DNA of 64,000 bases. Source: CAVRXT01 sp963725655 (lineage in GTDB: Bacteria; Acidobacteriota; Terriglobia; Acidiferrales; UBA7541). The stretch spans positions 1,178,001-1,242,000 of the forward strand of contig CAVRYY010000001.1 in NCBI GenBank assembly GCA_963725655.1, written 5' to 3'. The notes under the pieces were generated by a model. The model searched no databases, had not been told where the DNA came from, and saw only the letters and a list, made by a program, of their open reading frames with translations. Position numbers and translations under genes: made by a program. Position 1 is the first letter of the stretch. Each line of letters starts with the position of its first letter. Shown here piece by piece: positions 36,121 to 44,951 of the stretch.

Positions 36121-36457
36121 TGCCCGGCGCTCGCGCCACAGTCGAACTCCGTCTCCCACCTAAAATGCGGAGTCGTGCCGCCGCCACTCGTGGCGGAAAA
36201 AACTCCCATCCCCAAATCACCCAAACCAAAAATACACCCGCAACCAACATCCAACGCCGGTCCGTAGGCCCGACGATCGTGTCGGAAAATATTCCCAATC
36301 CACAAAATTCCCAATACAAGAAATACAACCACGCCACTTGTCACAAGTGGTTCATAGATTCTTTCTTGAACATTAAACAAATTTGGCAACACTGGCCTTG
36401 CTAAGCGAGTCGTAGCAGCCAACGTTTTCCGTCGGTGCACCGTAGCCAGCCGTCACC
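36121..36457. other. Intergenic, A/C-rich, no gene recognised
   Basis: The stretch is poorer in GC than its neighbours. Two overlapping minus-strand frames look hydrophobic only because the strand is T/G-rich. A palindrome, CCACTTG (36334-36340) with CAAGTGG (36344-36350), is present. Nothing else is recognised. Confidence 0.4.
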
Positions 36458-36689
36458 ATGCGACGAGAGCTCGTGGCTTCAATCTCGGAATGGATCAAAA
36501 TTCCCGATGACACGCTCAGAGAGGAAATGGAAAACTCCGTAGACGTTCTTGATGCTGTGCGCTGTGCGTTCGCAGCGATCGCAGTATCGACCAATCAGCT
36601 CGCGCGAACCTCAATCCCCGACCGAGGAAGGCGAGATTGCGGTTTACAAGAGAATCGAGAGCAAGTTCGTTTGCGCTGTGGGTGGATGA
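36458..36689 (+). pseudogene. Fragment of a DUF429-like (predicted nuclease) gene
   Basis: The first frame reads EWIKIPDDTLREEMENSVDV and LDAVRCAFAAIAVSTNQLA, which resembles the C-terminal part of DUF429 proteins, where the DAxxCAxxA helix is conserved. After about base 36615 that frame turns into Arg-rich noise, while another frame continues TEEGEIAVYKRIESKFVCA and stops at 36687-36689. A single-base indel between the two restores a plausible C-terminus. The N-terminal two thirds of the family are absent. Family assignment is tentative; the frameshift is clear. Confidence 0.5.
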
Positions 36690-36728
36690 GGGAAGGACGC
36701 GCGCTAGGCGCGCAATATCTGTGACGGA

Positions 36729-37997
36729 CTACGCCTCAGAGACCCGCTCGATGCAGGCGCCGACCGACTTCAGCTTTTCTTCCAGGCGTTCGTACCCGCG
36801 GTCGAGATGGTAGATTCTCTCGATCCAGGTGGTGTTGTCCGCCACCAGAGCCGCTAGCACCAAACCCGCGCTCGCGCGTAGATCCGACGCAATGATTGTC
36901 GCGCCGGTCAGCGGTGCGGGGCCCTGCACCAGCGCTTCGCGTCCGTCGATCGTTATCTTCGCGCCCATGCGCATCATTTCGCTGGCATGCAGGAAGCGAT
37001 TCTCGAAAATGGTCTCGGTGATTCGCGACGTGCCTTCCGCCTGGGTGGCCAGCGCCATGTATTGCGCTTGCATGTCCGTCGCAAAACCCGGGTATTCCTC
37101 GGTCCTCATATCCGCGGCAATCAATTTCTTCCCCGCGCGGACGTGCAAAGTGGAAGCGTCCACCTCGCGTATCTCCACTCCGCATCCAACCAGTTTCTTC
37201 ACCACTGCGTCCTGATGTCTCGGCTCGCAACTCGTTAGCGTTAGTTCGCCGCCGGTGATCGCCGCGGCCACCAAAAACGTTCCGGCTTCGATGCGATCCG
37301 GGATCACCGTGTGCGTCGCGCCGTGCAGCTTCGCGACGCCCTGCACCCGAATCATCGGCGTGCCCGCGCCCTCGATCTTGGCGCCCATTTTTATAAGCAA
37401 CTCGGCCAGGTCGACCACTTCCGGCTCCAGCGCCGCGTTGTGCAAAATCGTCTCGCCATCCGCCAGTACCGCCGCGGTGAGAATATTTTCCGTTCCGGTG
37501 ACGGTGATCTTGTCGAAGTGAATTTCCGCTCCCCGCAACCGCTCCACCCGCGCTTCGACGTATCCGTGATCCACTACGATTTTCGCGCCCATTTTTTCCA
37601 GCGCCTGGATGTGCAAATCGATGGGCCGCGACCCGATCGCGCACCCTCCCGGCAGCGACACTCGCGCGTAACCGAACCGCGCCACCAGCGGCCCCAGCGT
37701 CAGCACCGACGCGCGCATCGTTTTCACCAATTCGTATGGCGCTTCGATGTGCGAAATGGTTTCCGCCGCAATGATGAACTCGCTCGGCGGCCATTCCGGA
37801 CTCTGCACTTTCGCGCGCATGTGCGCGAGGAGCTTTGCCATGGTGATGATGTCGCGCACCCGCGGCACGTTTTTCAGGTGCACGGTTTCCGCCGTCAACA
37901 AAGATGCCGCCATCGCCGGCAGCGCCGCGTTCTTCGCTCCGCTGATCTGCACCGTGCCAGCGAGCGGCTTACCTCCCGAAATTTTGAACCTGTCCAT
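36729..37997 (-). CDS. murA: UDP-N-acetylglucosamine 1-carboxyvinyltransferase
   Basis: The 422-residue enzyme transfers enolpyruvate from PEP to UDP-GlcNAc in the first committed step of peptidoglycan synthesis. Seen are ISGAKNAALPAMAASLL (with Lys22), RVSLPGGCAIGSRPID with the fosfomycin-target Cys119, DRIEAGTFLVAAAITGG and TEEYPGFATDMQAQ. Length is normal. The murQ gene ends three bases upstream of its start on the same strand, so the two are probably cotranscribed, which links wall synthesis to recycling. Confidence 0.96.
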   Translation of the reverse strand: MDRFKISGGKPLAGTVQISGAKNAALPAMAASLLTAETVHLKNVPRVRDIITMAKLLAHMRAKVQSPEWPPSEFIIAAETISHIEAPYELVKTMRASVLTLGPLVARFGYARVSLPGGCAIGSRPIDLHIQALEKMGAKIVVDHGYVEARVERLRGAEIHFDKITVTGTENILTAAVLADGETILHNAALEPEVVDLAELLIKMGAKIEGAGTPMIRVQGVAKLHGATHTVIPDRIEAGTFLVAAAITGGELTLTSCEPRHQDAVVKKLVGCGVEIREVDASTLHVRAGKKLIAADMRTEEYPGFATDMQAQYMALATQAEGTSRITETIFENRFLHASEMMRMGAKITIDGREALVQGPAPLTGATIIASDLRASAGLVLAALVADNTTWIERIYHLDRGYERLEEKLKSVGACIERVSEA

Positions 37998-38000
37998 GTT

Positions 38001-38816
38001 TCAGGCCTTTGCCCGCCGTCCGCTGCTGGTCGCGGCTTCGATTGCCGAACGCACGTTGCCGCCGGCCTTCGCCAGCCGGGATTTCGCGCGCCCCCGATCT
38101 TCGTTGGTTTTCGCCATCACCAATGCCACCCGCAAATCGTCTCCCGCTTGACGCATGATGTGTGCCGCGGTACGCGCTTCCAACCCCGCTGCCTGCTGCA
38201 ATATCTTCACCGCGCGCCTTTTCAACTTCTCATTCGACTGTGCCACGTTGATCATAAAGTTGCCGTACACATATCCCAGCCGAACCATCGCTGTAGTCGA
38301 AAGCATGTTCAGGGCCAATTTTTGCGCCGTCCCGGCCTTCATCCGCGTCGATCCACCGATCGCTTCCGGCCCAGTTTCCGGTGCGATTAAGATCTTCACA
38401 TGCCGGGCGATCGCCGACTTCCGGTTGGACGTCAGCCCGATCGTCCATGCTCCGCGCCGCTTCGCCAATTCCAGCGCTCCCAGCACGTAGGGCGTCGAAC
38501 CGCTGGCCGCAATTCCCACCACCACATCTCGCGACGTCAACCTGCGCGCCGCCAAATCCTTCCTCCCCTGTGCTGCCGAATCTTCCGCGCCTTCCACCGA
38601 TCTCACCAGCGCCTTCGGCCCGCCGGCCATTAACGCCTGCACCATCTTGGGGCTGGTTCCGTACGTGGGCGGAATTTCCGAAGCATCCAGCGTGCCCAGA
38701 CGCCCGCTGGTCCCCGCTCCCACATAGAAGAGCCGCCCGCCACGCCGCAACGCTTTCACGATCTGATCCACCGCGCGCGCAATTGCCGGCAATTCCCGGC
38801 GCACCGCTTCCGCCAC
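38001..38816 (-). CDS. murQ: N-acetylmuramic acid 6-phosphate etherase, N-terminus cut by a frameshift
   Basis: The 271-codon frame from GTG 38816 covers most of MurQ, the lyase that splits MurNAc-6-phosphate into GlcNAc-6-phosphate and D-lactate. The SIS domain shows LFYVGAGTSGRLGTLDASEI, PTYG, GIAASGSTPYVLGAL and GSTRMKAGTAQKLALNMLST. The family normally has about 40 more N-terminal residues, and these are encoded just upstream in another frame (38852-38932). The same frame as the body also reads QILQALNREDRG upstream of GTG, so the true gene is one unit broken by loss of one base near 38852. Either the gene is inactive, or the assembly has an error. Confidence 0.85.
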   Translation of the reverse strand: MAEAVRRELPAIARAVDQIVKALRRGGRLFYVGAGTSGRLGTLDASEIPPTYGTSPKMVQALMAGGPKALVRSVEGAEDSAAQGRKDLAARRLTSRDVVVGIAASGSTPYVLGALELAKRRGAWTIGLTSNRKSAIARHVKILIAPETGPEAIGGSTRMKAGTAQKLALNMLSTTAMVRLGYVYGNFMINVAQSNEKLKRRAVKILQQAAGLEARTAAHIMRQAGDDLRVALVMAKTNEDRGRAKSRLAKAGGNVRSAIEAATSSGRRAKA

Positions 38817-38851
38817 ACCTCGATCCTCGCGATTCAGCGCTTGCAGGATTT

Positions 38852-38932
38852 GAGAGTGGATCTCCGGTCCAGGTCACGCGTGCGAGGGTTGCGACCCTCC
38901 GTCGCGGCCGATTGTGCATGCCGGGTTTTCAC
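38852..38932 (-). pseudogene. murQ: Detached N-terminal segment of murQ
   Basis: From GTG 38932 the frame reads TEGRNPRTRDLDRRSTL, the family N-terminus (compare TEGxN...IDR-STLE in E. coli MurQ). The next residues, QILQALNRED, follow in the frame of the murQ body. One missing base at a C run near 38852 explains the switch. A TTATAAT lies ten bases before the GTG. Confidence 0.75.
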
Positions 38933-39025
38933 TACGGCGATTATAAGGGCTGGGGAACGCCGGAATTAACGGTGGATGCGGAGGAATGTGCGGAGTGTGC
39001 CAACAAGCCCGGCAGGGATCAACCG

Positions 39026-39672
39026 CTACCGGACGCCCGCGGCGCCCAGGCCCAGCGCCTCGATAACCGCGTCGTGGACTTCGGGGCGCACCTTGCGGAT
39101 CTTATCGTTGACCGCGCTTGGATGTACCCGGTTGGTCAGCAGGACCACAAACAGATCTCGCGCCGGATCGATCCACAGCGAAGTGCCGGTGAATCCCAAG
39201 TGCCCGTATGCGCTGGCCGACAAATATTTCCCGGAAGACGAGTCCGCCGTCGGAACATCCCATCCCAGCGCCCGTGGCGTTCCGCCGAACATCACTGGCG
39301 TGGTGAACTCGGTCACCGTCGCGCGCCGCAGCATCCGCTCGTGGCCGTAGATTCCGCCGTTCAGCATCATCTGCGCGAACGCCGCGATGTCCGGCGCGGT
39401 AGCAAACAATCCCGCGTGCCCGGCCACTCCGCCCATGGCCCACGCGTTGCCGTCGTTCACTTCGCCTTGCATCAGTCCTTTGCGAAATTCGTTGTCCGTC
39501 TTCGGTCGGCGCAATTTCCTCGCGGATCTTCGCCGCGGGATTAAACATCGAATCGCTCATCGCCAGCGGCTCGAAAATCTCATCGTGCGCCAGACGGTCG
39601 AGCGGCTCGCCGGTCAGCCGCGTGACGATCTCGCCCAGCAGAATGAACCCCAGATCGGAATACTCCACTTTG
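39026..39672 (-). pseudogene. Frameshifted C-terminal part of the GH3-serine hydrolase gene
   Basis: Downstream of the main GH3 frame the serine-hydrolase domain continues in two frames. First, in the alternate frame, SKVEYSDLGFILLGEIVTRL to EEIAPTE (about 39672 to 39504) carries the Tyr-Ser-Asp motif. Then, back in the original frame, TDNEFRKGLMQGEVND, GGVAGHAGLFATAPD and YGHLGFTGTSLWIDP run to the stop at 39026. A one-base loss near 39672 and a one-base gain near 39502 account for this. Because the intermediate frame still encodes the expected protein, the event is recent or an artefact. Confidence 0.75.
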
Positions 39673-41932
39673 CTCCCGGCTCGGCCACCAGCGGCTCCGC
39701 GAAAATCGCCCGCAACACTTCGCGCCGGTCCCGCGCTTGCTGGTAATAAGCGCGATGCCCCGGCAGGCCCGAGGTGTGCAGCAATAATTGGCGGACGGTC
39801 ACCCGCGCGCGCCAACCGGGATTCGGGTCGGCGCCCGCTGCAGCCATAAACTCGGGCAAGTACCGCGCGATCGGCGCATCGAGCTGAATTCGGTCTTCCT
39901 CCGCAAGCATCGCCACCTCGGTGGTGGTCACCACCGGCTTGGTCAGCGACGCTACGTCGTACATCGTGTCCGGCGTCACCTCGTCCGAGTCGTGCTGATA
40001 CGTCAGCCGCCCAAAGGCATGCACCACAAGCCGGCCTTTCCATCCCACCGCGAGCACGCCGCCCGGAAACGCCCTCTCTTTCACCGCGTGATCCAATATG
40101 CGATACGCTGCGGCAAGCTTGGTATCCCAGTCCGCGGGCGCGGGCTGCAGCATCATCGGCTCCGCAGCCACTCGCAATCCGTCGCCGCGCTTCACCACGC
40201 CGGGGACGGTGACCGGAATTTTTCCTGCGATCGCCGTTTGCCCAAAGATCGCCCGGCCCATGGCGTGCTGCGACACGTCGGGCGTACTGAACGATGCGAT
40301 CCAGGTCTTCGCTGCTGGAAAACGCTGCACCAAATATGGACTTCCAAATCCCGCCACGATCACTGGCTTGCCCGCCGCCAGCAACTGCTCGATTACCGCG
40401 GCCTGATTGTCCGGCAGCCCGACGCTGCCTTTGCGGTCCGCGACACGCACGAACACCGCGGCAATCGCCAGGTCGTAACTCGACGGCGGCGGCAGGTGCA
40501 AAGCTTCCACCGGATCGTACTGAGTATCCGCGCGCAACGCCGTCAGGTGGTCTACGCGCGGACGAATTTCCTGCTCCAGGTCACCGCCCGGATAGACGTC
40601 GGGATCGCCTGAAATCGCTACCAGCAGCACGCGCCGTACTTGAGTGGCATCGACGGGAAGCAGATGCGCATCGTCCCGCAGCAAAGTAATTCCGCGATTG
40701 GCGATGTCCGCGGCCTGTGCCTCGAATTCCGGCCGGCCGAATTTCTGGTTGATCGCGTTGACGTCCACGGTGCGCTGCGCCGGCAATCCCAAGCGCGATT
40801 TGGCGCGCAGGATTCGCCGCACCGAATCGTCGATGCGCGCAGTCGAAATCCGCCCGCTCTCCACCGCCTCCACCAATCCCGCCAGCGCGGCATCCGGATA
40901 CGGCGGCATCAATAGCACGTCCGCGCCTGCCAGTACCGTGCGCACTGCCGCCTCGCCCGGCGTGTACGCGGTGGTCACCCCGCCCATATCCAGCGCGTCG
41001 GTCACCACCAGCCCCTCGAATCCCAATTCATTCCGCAGCAGGCCGGTCAAAATCCTGGGCGACAGCGTAGCCGGCACGGAGGTATCCGGCTCGAATGCGG
41101 GCACCGACAAATGCCCGGTCATGATCGAGCTCGCTCCGGCCTCGATTGCCCCACGGAACGGCACCAGCTCCACGCTTTCCAGCCGCTGCCGATCTCCCGG
41201 CACGGTTGGCAAACCCAGATGCGAATCGGTGGATACGTCGCCGTGGCCCGGGAAATGTTTTGCGCTCGCCAGACCGCCGTTTTCTTCTACGCCGCGGATG
41301 AACTCCTTCACGAAGTCCGCCACTCGCTGCGGGTCTTCTCCGAACGAACGCGTGTTGATGATCGGATTGCTGGGGTTGTCGTTGACGTCCGCATCCGGCG
41401 CAAATATCCACTGCACACCCGCGGCCCGCGCTTCGAGCGCGGTCACTTTCCCTACGGTGTAGGCGTCGCGCGGATCGTCGGCCGCTGCTACCGCCATGGC
41501 AAACGGAAAGCTCGTTCCCTCGTCCAGACGCATCCCTGTCCCGCGCTCGAAGTCCGCGCCGATCAGCAGCGGCACGGCCGCGCGCTCCTGCAGTTGGTTC
41601 ACAATCACAGCGGTGGGATACACTTCGCCGCGGATAATGCCCAGCCCGCCGCGTTGGGTGATCAGGATGAACCCGCCCACGTGGTTTTCCACCACTTCGC
41701 GCACCAGCTCTTTGTATTCCGGGCTTTCTACCGGGGTGAATTGACCGGCCACCGTCACCATCATCAGTTGGCCGATCTTCTCCCGCAGGCTCATCTTCGC
41801 GAGCGTTTGCGACACCCAGCTTTCATCCGCAGGCGGGCCGGACGCTGGCTTCACGCTGTCGAGTTGTTGGGTGTGGCCGGAGATTGTCATGAGCAGAGGG
41901 ATAATGAGCAGCAGCAGCCGGCGATTACTCAT
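39614..41932 (-). CDS. NagZ-like GH3 beta-N-acetylhexosaminidase fused to AmiE-like serine hydrolase (frame broken)
   Basis: The open frame covers 772 codons; the full gene would run to 39026. A signal peptide (LLLLIIPLLMTISGHT) is followed by a GH3 domain with LLIGADFERGTG, the NagZ motif KHFPGHGDVSTDSH (acid/base His) and nucleophile-region VVTDALDMGG. A second alpha/beta GH3 part follows, then from about residue 620 a class C beta-lactamase-like domain with SxxK in ASLTKPV and HTSGLPGH. In Bacillus subtilis NagZ and AmiE act together on wall muropeptides; here both are joined. It is divergent from the NamZ fusion and downstream genes murQ-murA are on the same strand, forming a wall-recycling locus. 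Confidence 0.85.
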   Translation of the reverse strand: MSNRRLLLLIIPLLMTISGHTQQLDSVKPASGPPADESWVSQTLAKMSLREKIGQLMMVTVAGQFTPVESPEYKELVREVVENHVGGFILITQRGGLGIIRGEVYPTAVIVNQLQERAAVPLLIGADFERGTGMRLDEGTSFPFAMAVAAADDPRDAYTVGKVTALEARAAGVQWIFAPDADVNDNPSNPIINTRSFGEDPQRVADFVKEFIRGVEENGGLASAKHFPGHGDVSTDSHLGLPTVPGDRQRLESVELVPFRGAIEAGASSIMTGHLSVPAFEPDTSVPATLSPRILTGLLRNELGFEGLVVTDALDMGGVTTAYTPGEAAVRTVLAGADVLLMPPYPDAALAGLVEAVESGRISTARIDDSVRRILRAKSRLGLPAQRTVDVNAINQKFGRPEFEAQAADIANRGITLLRDDAHLLPVDATQVRRVLLVAISGDPDVYPGGDLEQEIRPRVDHLTALRADTQYDPVEALHLPPPSSYDLAIAAVFVRVADRKGSVGLPDNQAAVIEQLLAAGKPVIVAGFGSPYLVQRFPAAKTWIASFSTPDVSQHAMGRAIFGQTAIAGKIPVTVPGVVKRGDGLRVAAEPMMLQPAPADWDTKLAAAYRILDHAVKERAFPGGVLAVGWKGRLVVHAFGRLTYQHDSDEVTPDTMYDVASLTKPVVTTTEVAMLAEEDRIQLDAPIARYLPEFMAAAGADPNPGWRARVTVRQLLLHTSGLPGHRAYYQQARDRREVLRAIFAEPLVAEPGAKWSIPIWGSFCWARSSRG

Positions 41933-41955
41933 TTTTCCGTTGGCAGGCTATCGAG

Positions 41956-41985
41956 TTGACGCTGCGCTCCTTCGCTGTATATAAC
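41956..41985 (+). promoter_or_regulatory. Promoter of the serine hydrolase-NamZ gene
   Basis: TTGACG (41956-41961) and TATAAC (41980-41985) are 18 bases apart, ending 10 bases before ATG 41996. The divergent GH3 fusion starts at 41932, so the 60-base space is shared and could coordinate both genes. Confidence 0.55.
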
Positions 41986-41995
41986 ACAGGGGTTG

Positions 41996-44470
41996 ATGCC
42001 AAACAATCGAACGCGCCGGCTGGTGTTTCCATCCCATCTCTCCGCGCCAGCGATTTTTCTGGCGGTACTGAGCGCCGCCGCACTGTTCGCCCAAGCGCCG
42101 CACCCGGCGCCGCCCGCGAACAGCGCCAACAGCACGGTCTCGGCGGAGAAACTCGCCGAGCTCGACGATGTGGTGCGCCGCGCGATCGACAACGGCGAAA
42201 TTCCCGGCGCGGTGCTGCTCGTCAGTCATCGCGGCCGCATCGTTTATCGCAAAGCCTTTGGCGAACGCGCCGTCCTGCCCGGCCACGAGCCGATGACGCC
42301 GGATACGATTTTCGACCTGGCCTCGCTCACCAAAGTGATTGCCACCGCTCCCGCTATAGCGAAACTCGTCGAAGACGGCAAGCTGCGCATCAACGATCCG
42401 GTGAAAAACTACCTGCCCGAATTCGCCTCCCACGGCAAAGATCAAATCACCCTGCGCATGTTGCTCACCCATACTTCCGGGCTCGCTCCCGATCCTCCCA
42501 TTTCCGCGGCGCAAGCAGGCGCCGACTCTCTGTGGAAGGAAATATGCGACGAAAGTCTGCTCGCCCCTCCCGGCATGCATTTCGAGTACAGCGATACCGG
42601 ATACATGGTGCTCGGGAAGGTGGTCGAGCGCGTCACCGGCGAGCCGCTCGACCGCTACGCCGATCGCATGTTCTACGCTCCGCTGGGCATGACCCACACT
42701 CGCTTCCGTCCGCCCGCCGACTGGATTCCGCAAATCGCCCCGACCGAGGAAATCGATTTGCCTCCTGGCGAACAGGCCGGCTCCGGTAAGGGCAAAATGC
42801 TGCGCGGCGAAGTTCACGATCCCACCGCGCGGGCCATCGGCGGCGTTGCCGGCCACGCCGGCCTATTTTCCACCGCCGACGATCTTGGGCGCTTCTGCCA
42901 GATGATGTTGGCTGACGGCGCGATCGGCAACGCGACCGGGCAGGCCACCGGCCGCAGAAGCCTCTCGGCGGAGATGGTCCAGCGCATGATCCTCCCGGAA
43001 AATCCTCCCTGGGTTCCGTCGCTCCGCGGCTATGGTTGGGACATCGATTCCGCCTATTCCTCGCCGCGCGGCGAACTTTTCCCGATTGGCTCCTACGGCC
43101 ACACCGGCTTCACCGGCACATCCGTGTGGATCGATCCGGAGAGCCGCACGTTCGTGGTACTGCTCACCAACGCCGTCCATCCTTACCGGCGGCCACCCAT
43201 CTCGAGCCTGCGATCGAAAGTGGCCACCGTAGTTGCCGCGAGCGTCGGCGTTTCGGCCGGCGCCGCGCTACCGTCGGCGATCGAGCGCAGCGTTGGCGCG
43301 CGACACCCCAGCTCGGCCACCGCGGCGCTTCCCCAAGAGGTCCACACCCAGACCGGAATTGACGTCCTCGAAGCGCAGCATTTTGCTCCGCTGCAGGGCA
43401 AGCGCGTCGGCCTGATCTCCAATCAGACCGGCGTCGATTCGCAAGGCCGCCGCACCATCGACGTTCTGGCCAAAGCCGAAGGCGTGAAGCTCGTTGCGCT
43501 GTTCAGCCCGGAACACGGCATCGAAGGCGTCGCCGACGCCAGACTGAAATCCACCACCGATGCCGCGACCGGCCTCCCCATCTACAGCCTCTATAGCGAC
43601 ACCATGCGTCCCACGCCCGAGATGCTTCGCGGCGTCGACGCACTGGTATTCGACGTTCAGGATGCGGGCGTGCGCTTCTACACCTATATCACTGCCATGG
43701 CCTACGGCATGGAGGCCGCCGCCCCACTGCGCATCCCGTTCTTCGTCCTCGACCGTCCCAATCCGCTCGGCGGCGACGCGATCGAAGGCCCCATGCTCGA
43801 CCGCGGCCGCCTGAGCTACACCGGCTATTTCCCCATGCCGGTCCGCTACGCGATGACGCTGGGCGAATTGGCCCAAATGTTTAACGCCGAAAATAAAATT
43901 GGCGTGGACCTGCATGTCATCGCCATGAACGACTGGCCGCGCTCGGCCACCTACGATGCAACCGGCCTGTTGTGGCTCCCGACATCGCCCAACCTCCGCA
44001 CGCTAAATGCGTCGCTACTCTATCCGGGGATCGAGATCCTGCAAGCCGCCGGAGTTTCGGTAGGCCGCGGCACCAACACGCCGCTAGAAATTCTGGGCGC
44101 TCCCTGGGTCCACGCCGGTGAACTGGCTGACGCCCTCAACCAGCGGTTTATCCCCGGCGTCCGATTCGTCCCCACCCGGTTCACACCGACCGATGCTCTG
44201 TACAAGGGCCAGCTCTGCGAGGGCGTGAGCGTGATCATCACCGACCGCCAATCGCTGAACTCGATGCTAATGGGCCTGGAAATCGCCTCCACACTCTGGA
44301 AGCTATATCCCGACCAATTCGGTATCGACCGCACCTTAGAGTTGATGGGTTCCGGCGTAACCGTGCAGCTCCTGAAGCAAGGCGAGTCCCCGGCCCGGAT
44401 CATCCTGGACACCTCCGGGGACCTCGAACCGTTCCGCCAAATCCGCGCTAAGTATTTAATCTATCGATAG
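41996..44470 (+). CDS. Serine hydrolase (AmiE-like) fused to NamZ/DUF1343 exo-N-acetylmuramidase
   Basis: The protein has 824 residues from ATG 41996 (TTG 41993 is an alternative). After a signal peptide (FLAVLSAAALFAQ) comes a class C beta-lactamase-like domain with ASLTKV (Ser-x-x-Lys), LLTHTSGLAPD, YSDTGYMVLG and HTGFTGTSVWIDP. A short linker leads to a DUF1343 domain (about 455-824) with RVGLISNQTGVD, LFSPEHGIEG, VFDVQDAGVRFYTYI and DRPNPLGG. DUF1343 enzymes (NamZ, GH171) release MurNAc from glycan ends, and AmiE-type hydrolases cut the stem peptide. The protein would therefore process muropeptides outside the cytoplasm. All expected active-site motifs are intact here. Confidence 0.9.
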   Translation: MPNNRTRRLVFPSHLSAPAIFLAVLSAAALFAQAPHPAPPANSANSTVSAEKLAELDDVVRRAIDNGEIPGAVLLVSHRGRIVYRKAFGERAVLPGHEPMTPDTIFDLASLTKVIATAPAIAKLVEDGKLRINDPVKNYLPEFASHGKDQITLRMLLTHTSGLAPDPPISAAQAGADSLWKEICDESLLAPPGMHFEYSDTGYMVLGKVVERVTGEPLDRYADRMFYAPLGMTHTRFRPPADWIPQIAPTEEIDLPPGEQAGSGKGKMLRGEVHDPTARAIGGVAGHAGLFSTADDLGRFCQMMLADGAIGNATGQATGRRSLSAEMVQRMILPENPPWVPSLRGYGWDIDSAYSSPRGELFPIGSYGHTGFTGTSVWIDPESRTFVVLLTNAVHPYRRPPISSLRSKVATVVAASVGVSAGAALPSAIERSVGARHPSSATAALPQEVHTQTGIDVLEAQHFAPLQGKRVGLISNQTGVDSQGRRTIDVLAKAEGVKLVALFSPEHGIEGVADARLKSTTDAATGLPIYSLYSDTMRPTPEMLRGVDALVFDVQDAGVRFYTYITAMAYGMEAAAPLRIPFFVLDRPNPLGGDAIEGPMLDRGRLSYTGYFPMPVRYAMTLGELAQMFNAENKIGVDLHVIAMNDWPRSATYDATGLLWLPTSPNLRTLNASLLYPGIEILQAAGVSVGRGTNTPLEILGAPWVHAGELADALNQRFIPGVRFVPTRFTPTDALYKGQLCEGVSVIITDRQSLNSMLMGLEIASTLWKLYPDQFGIDRTLELMGSGVTVQLLKQGESPARIILDTSGDLEPFRQIRAKYLIYR

Positions 44471-44951
44471 ATAGCCGGAAAAAGTGCCGATAAAAGAACG
44501 CGGTGACCATGTTTAAAATGTTTGTTTTGTGTTGATCTAGATTTTCTATCCCCTTTAGAGTCATACATATCCACCCGAATTTTGAAGCGCCGGGCGGGAA
44601 AAGTGCTGTCGCGATTCAGCAGTTTGTATCTCGTTTCTACTCATATACATCCAAGTTCTGATCCTTACGGTTGTTGCGATTGGATTTCCCCTTTTCTCTG
44701 GGTGAAGGCCCACAGCCAGATCGGCAACTGTCGCGATTCAGATTGCGGTTTTTCGGCCTCCTCTTTCGGGGGATTCGCAGCGCGGCTTGCGCGTGTTGAG
44801 CATTGGCTAGGCACAAGTTTTCCCCTTTCCGCTCGACCTTAGCACCGCGTGGAGGGTGGTGAAAGGGATCACTCCGGTGGACATTTGGGTGGGGCGGCTG
44901 AAGGAGGAGCCACGAAGTCACAGGCTATGCGGATCGACGCCTGGCGGCGGG
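44471..44951. other. AT-richer intergenic with a 14-base direct repeat
   Basis: About 480 bases without a convincing gene, and lower in GC than the flanks at its left side. CTGTCGCGATTCAG occurs twice in the same orientation, at 44606-44619 and 44728-44741. Short frames here show no family features. The repeat could be a regulator site or chance; no promoter is obvious. Confidence 0.4.

Noticed and set aside
35765..36440. Hydrophobic minus-strand frames overlapping the pnp end
   Set aside because: Two frames look equally hydrophobic because the strand is T/G-rich; they run across the pnp terminator and coding region.
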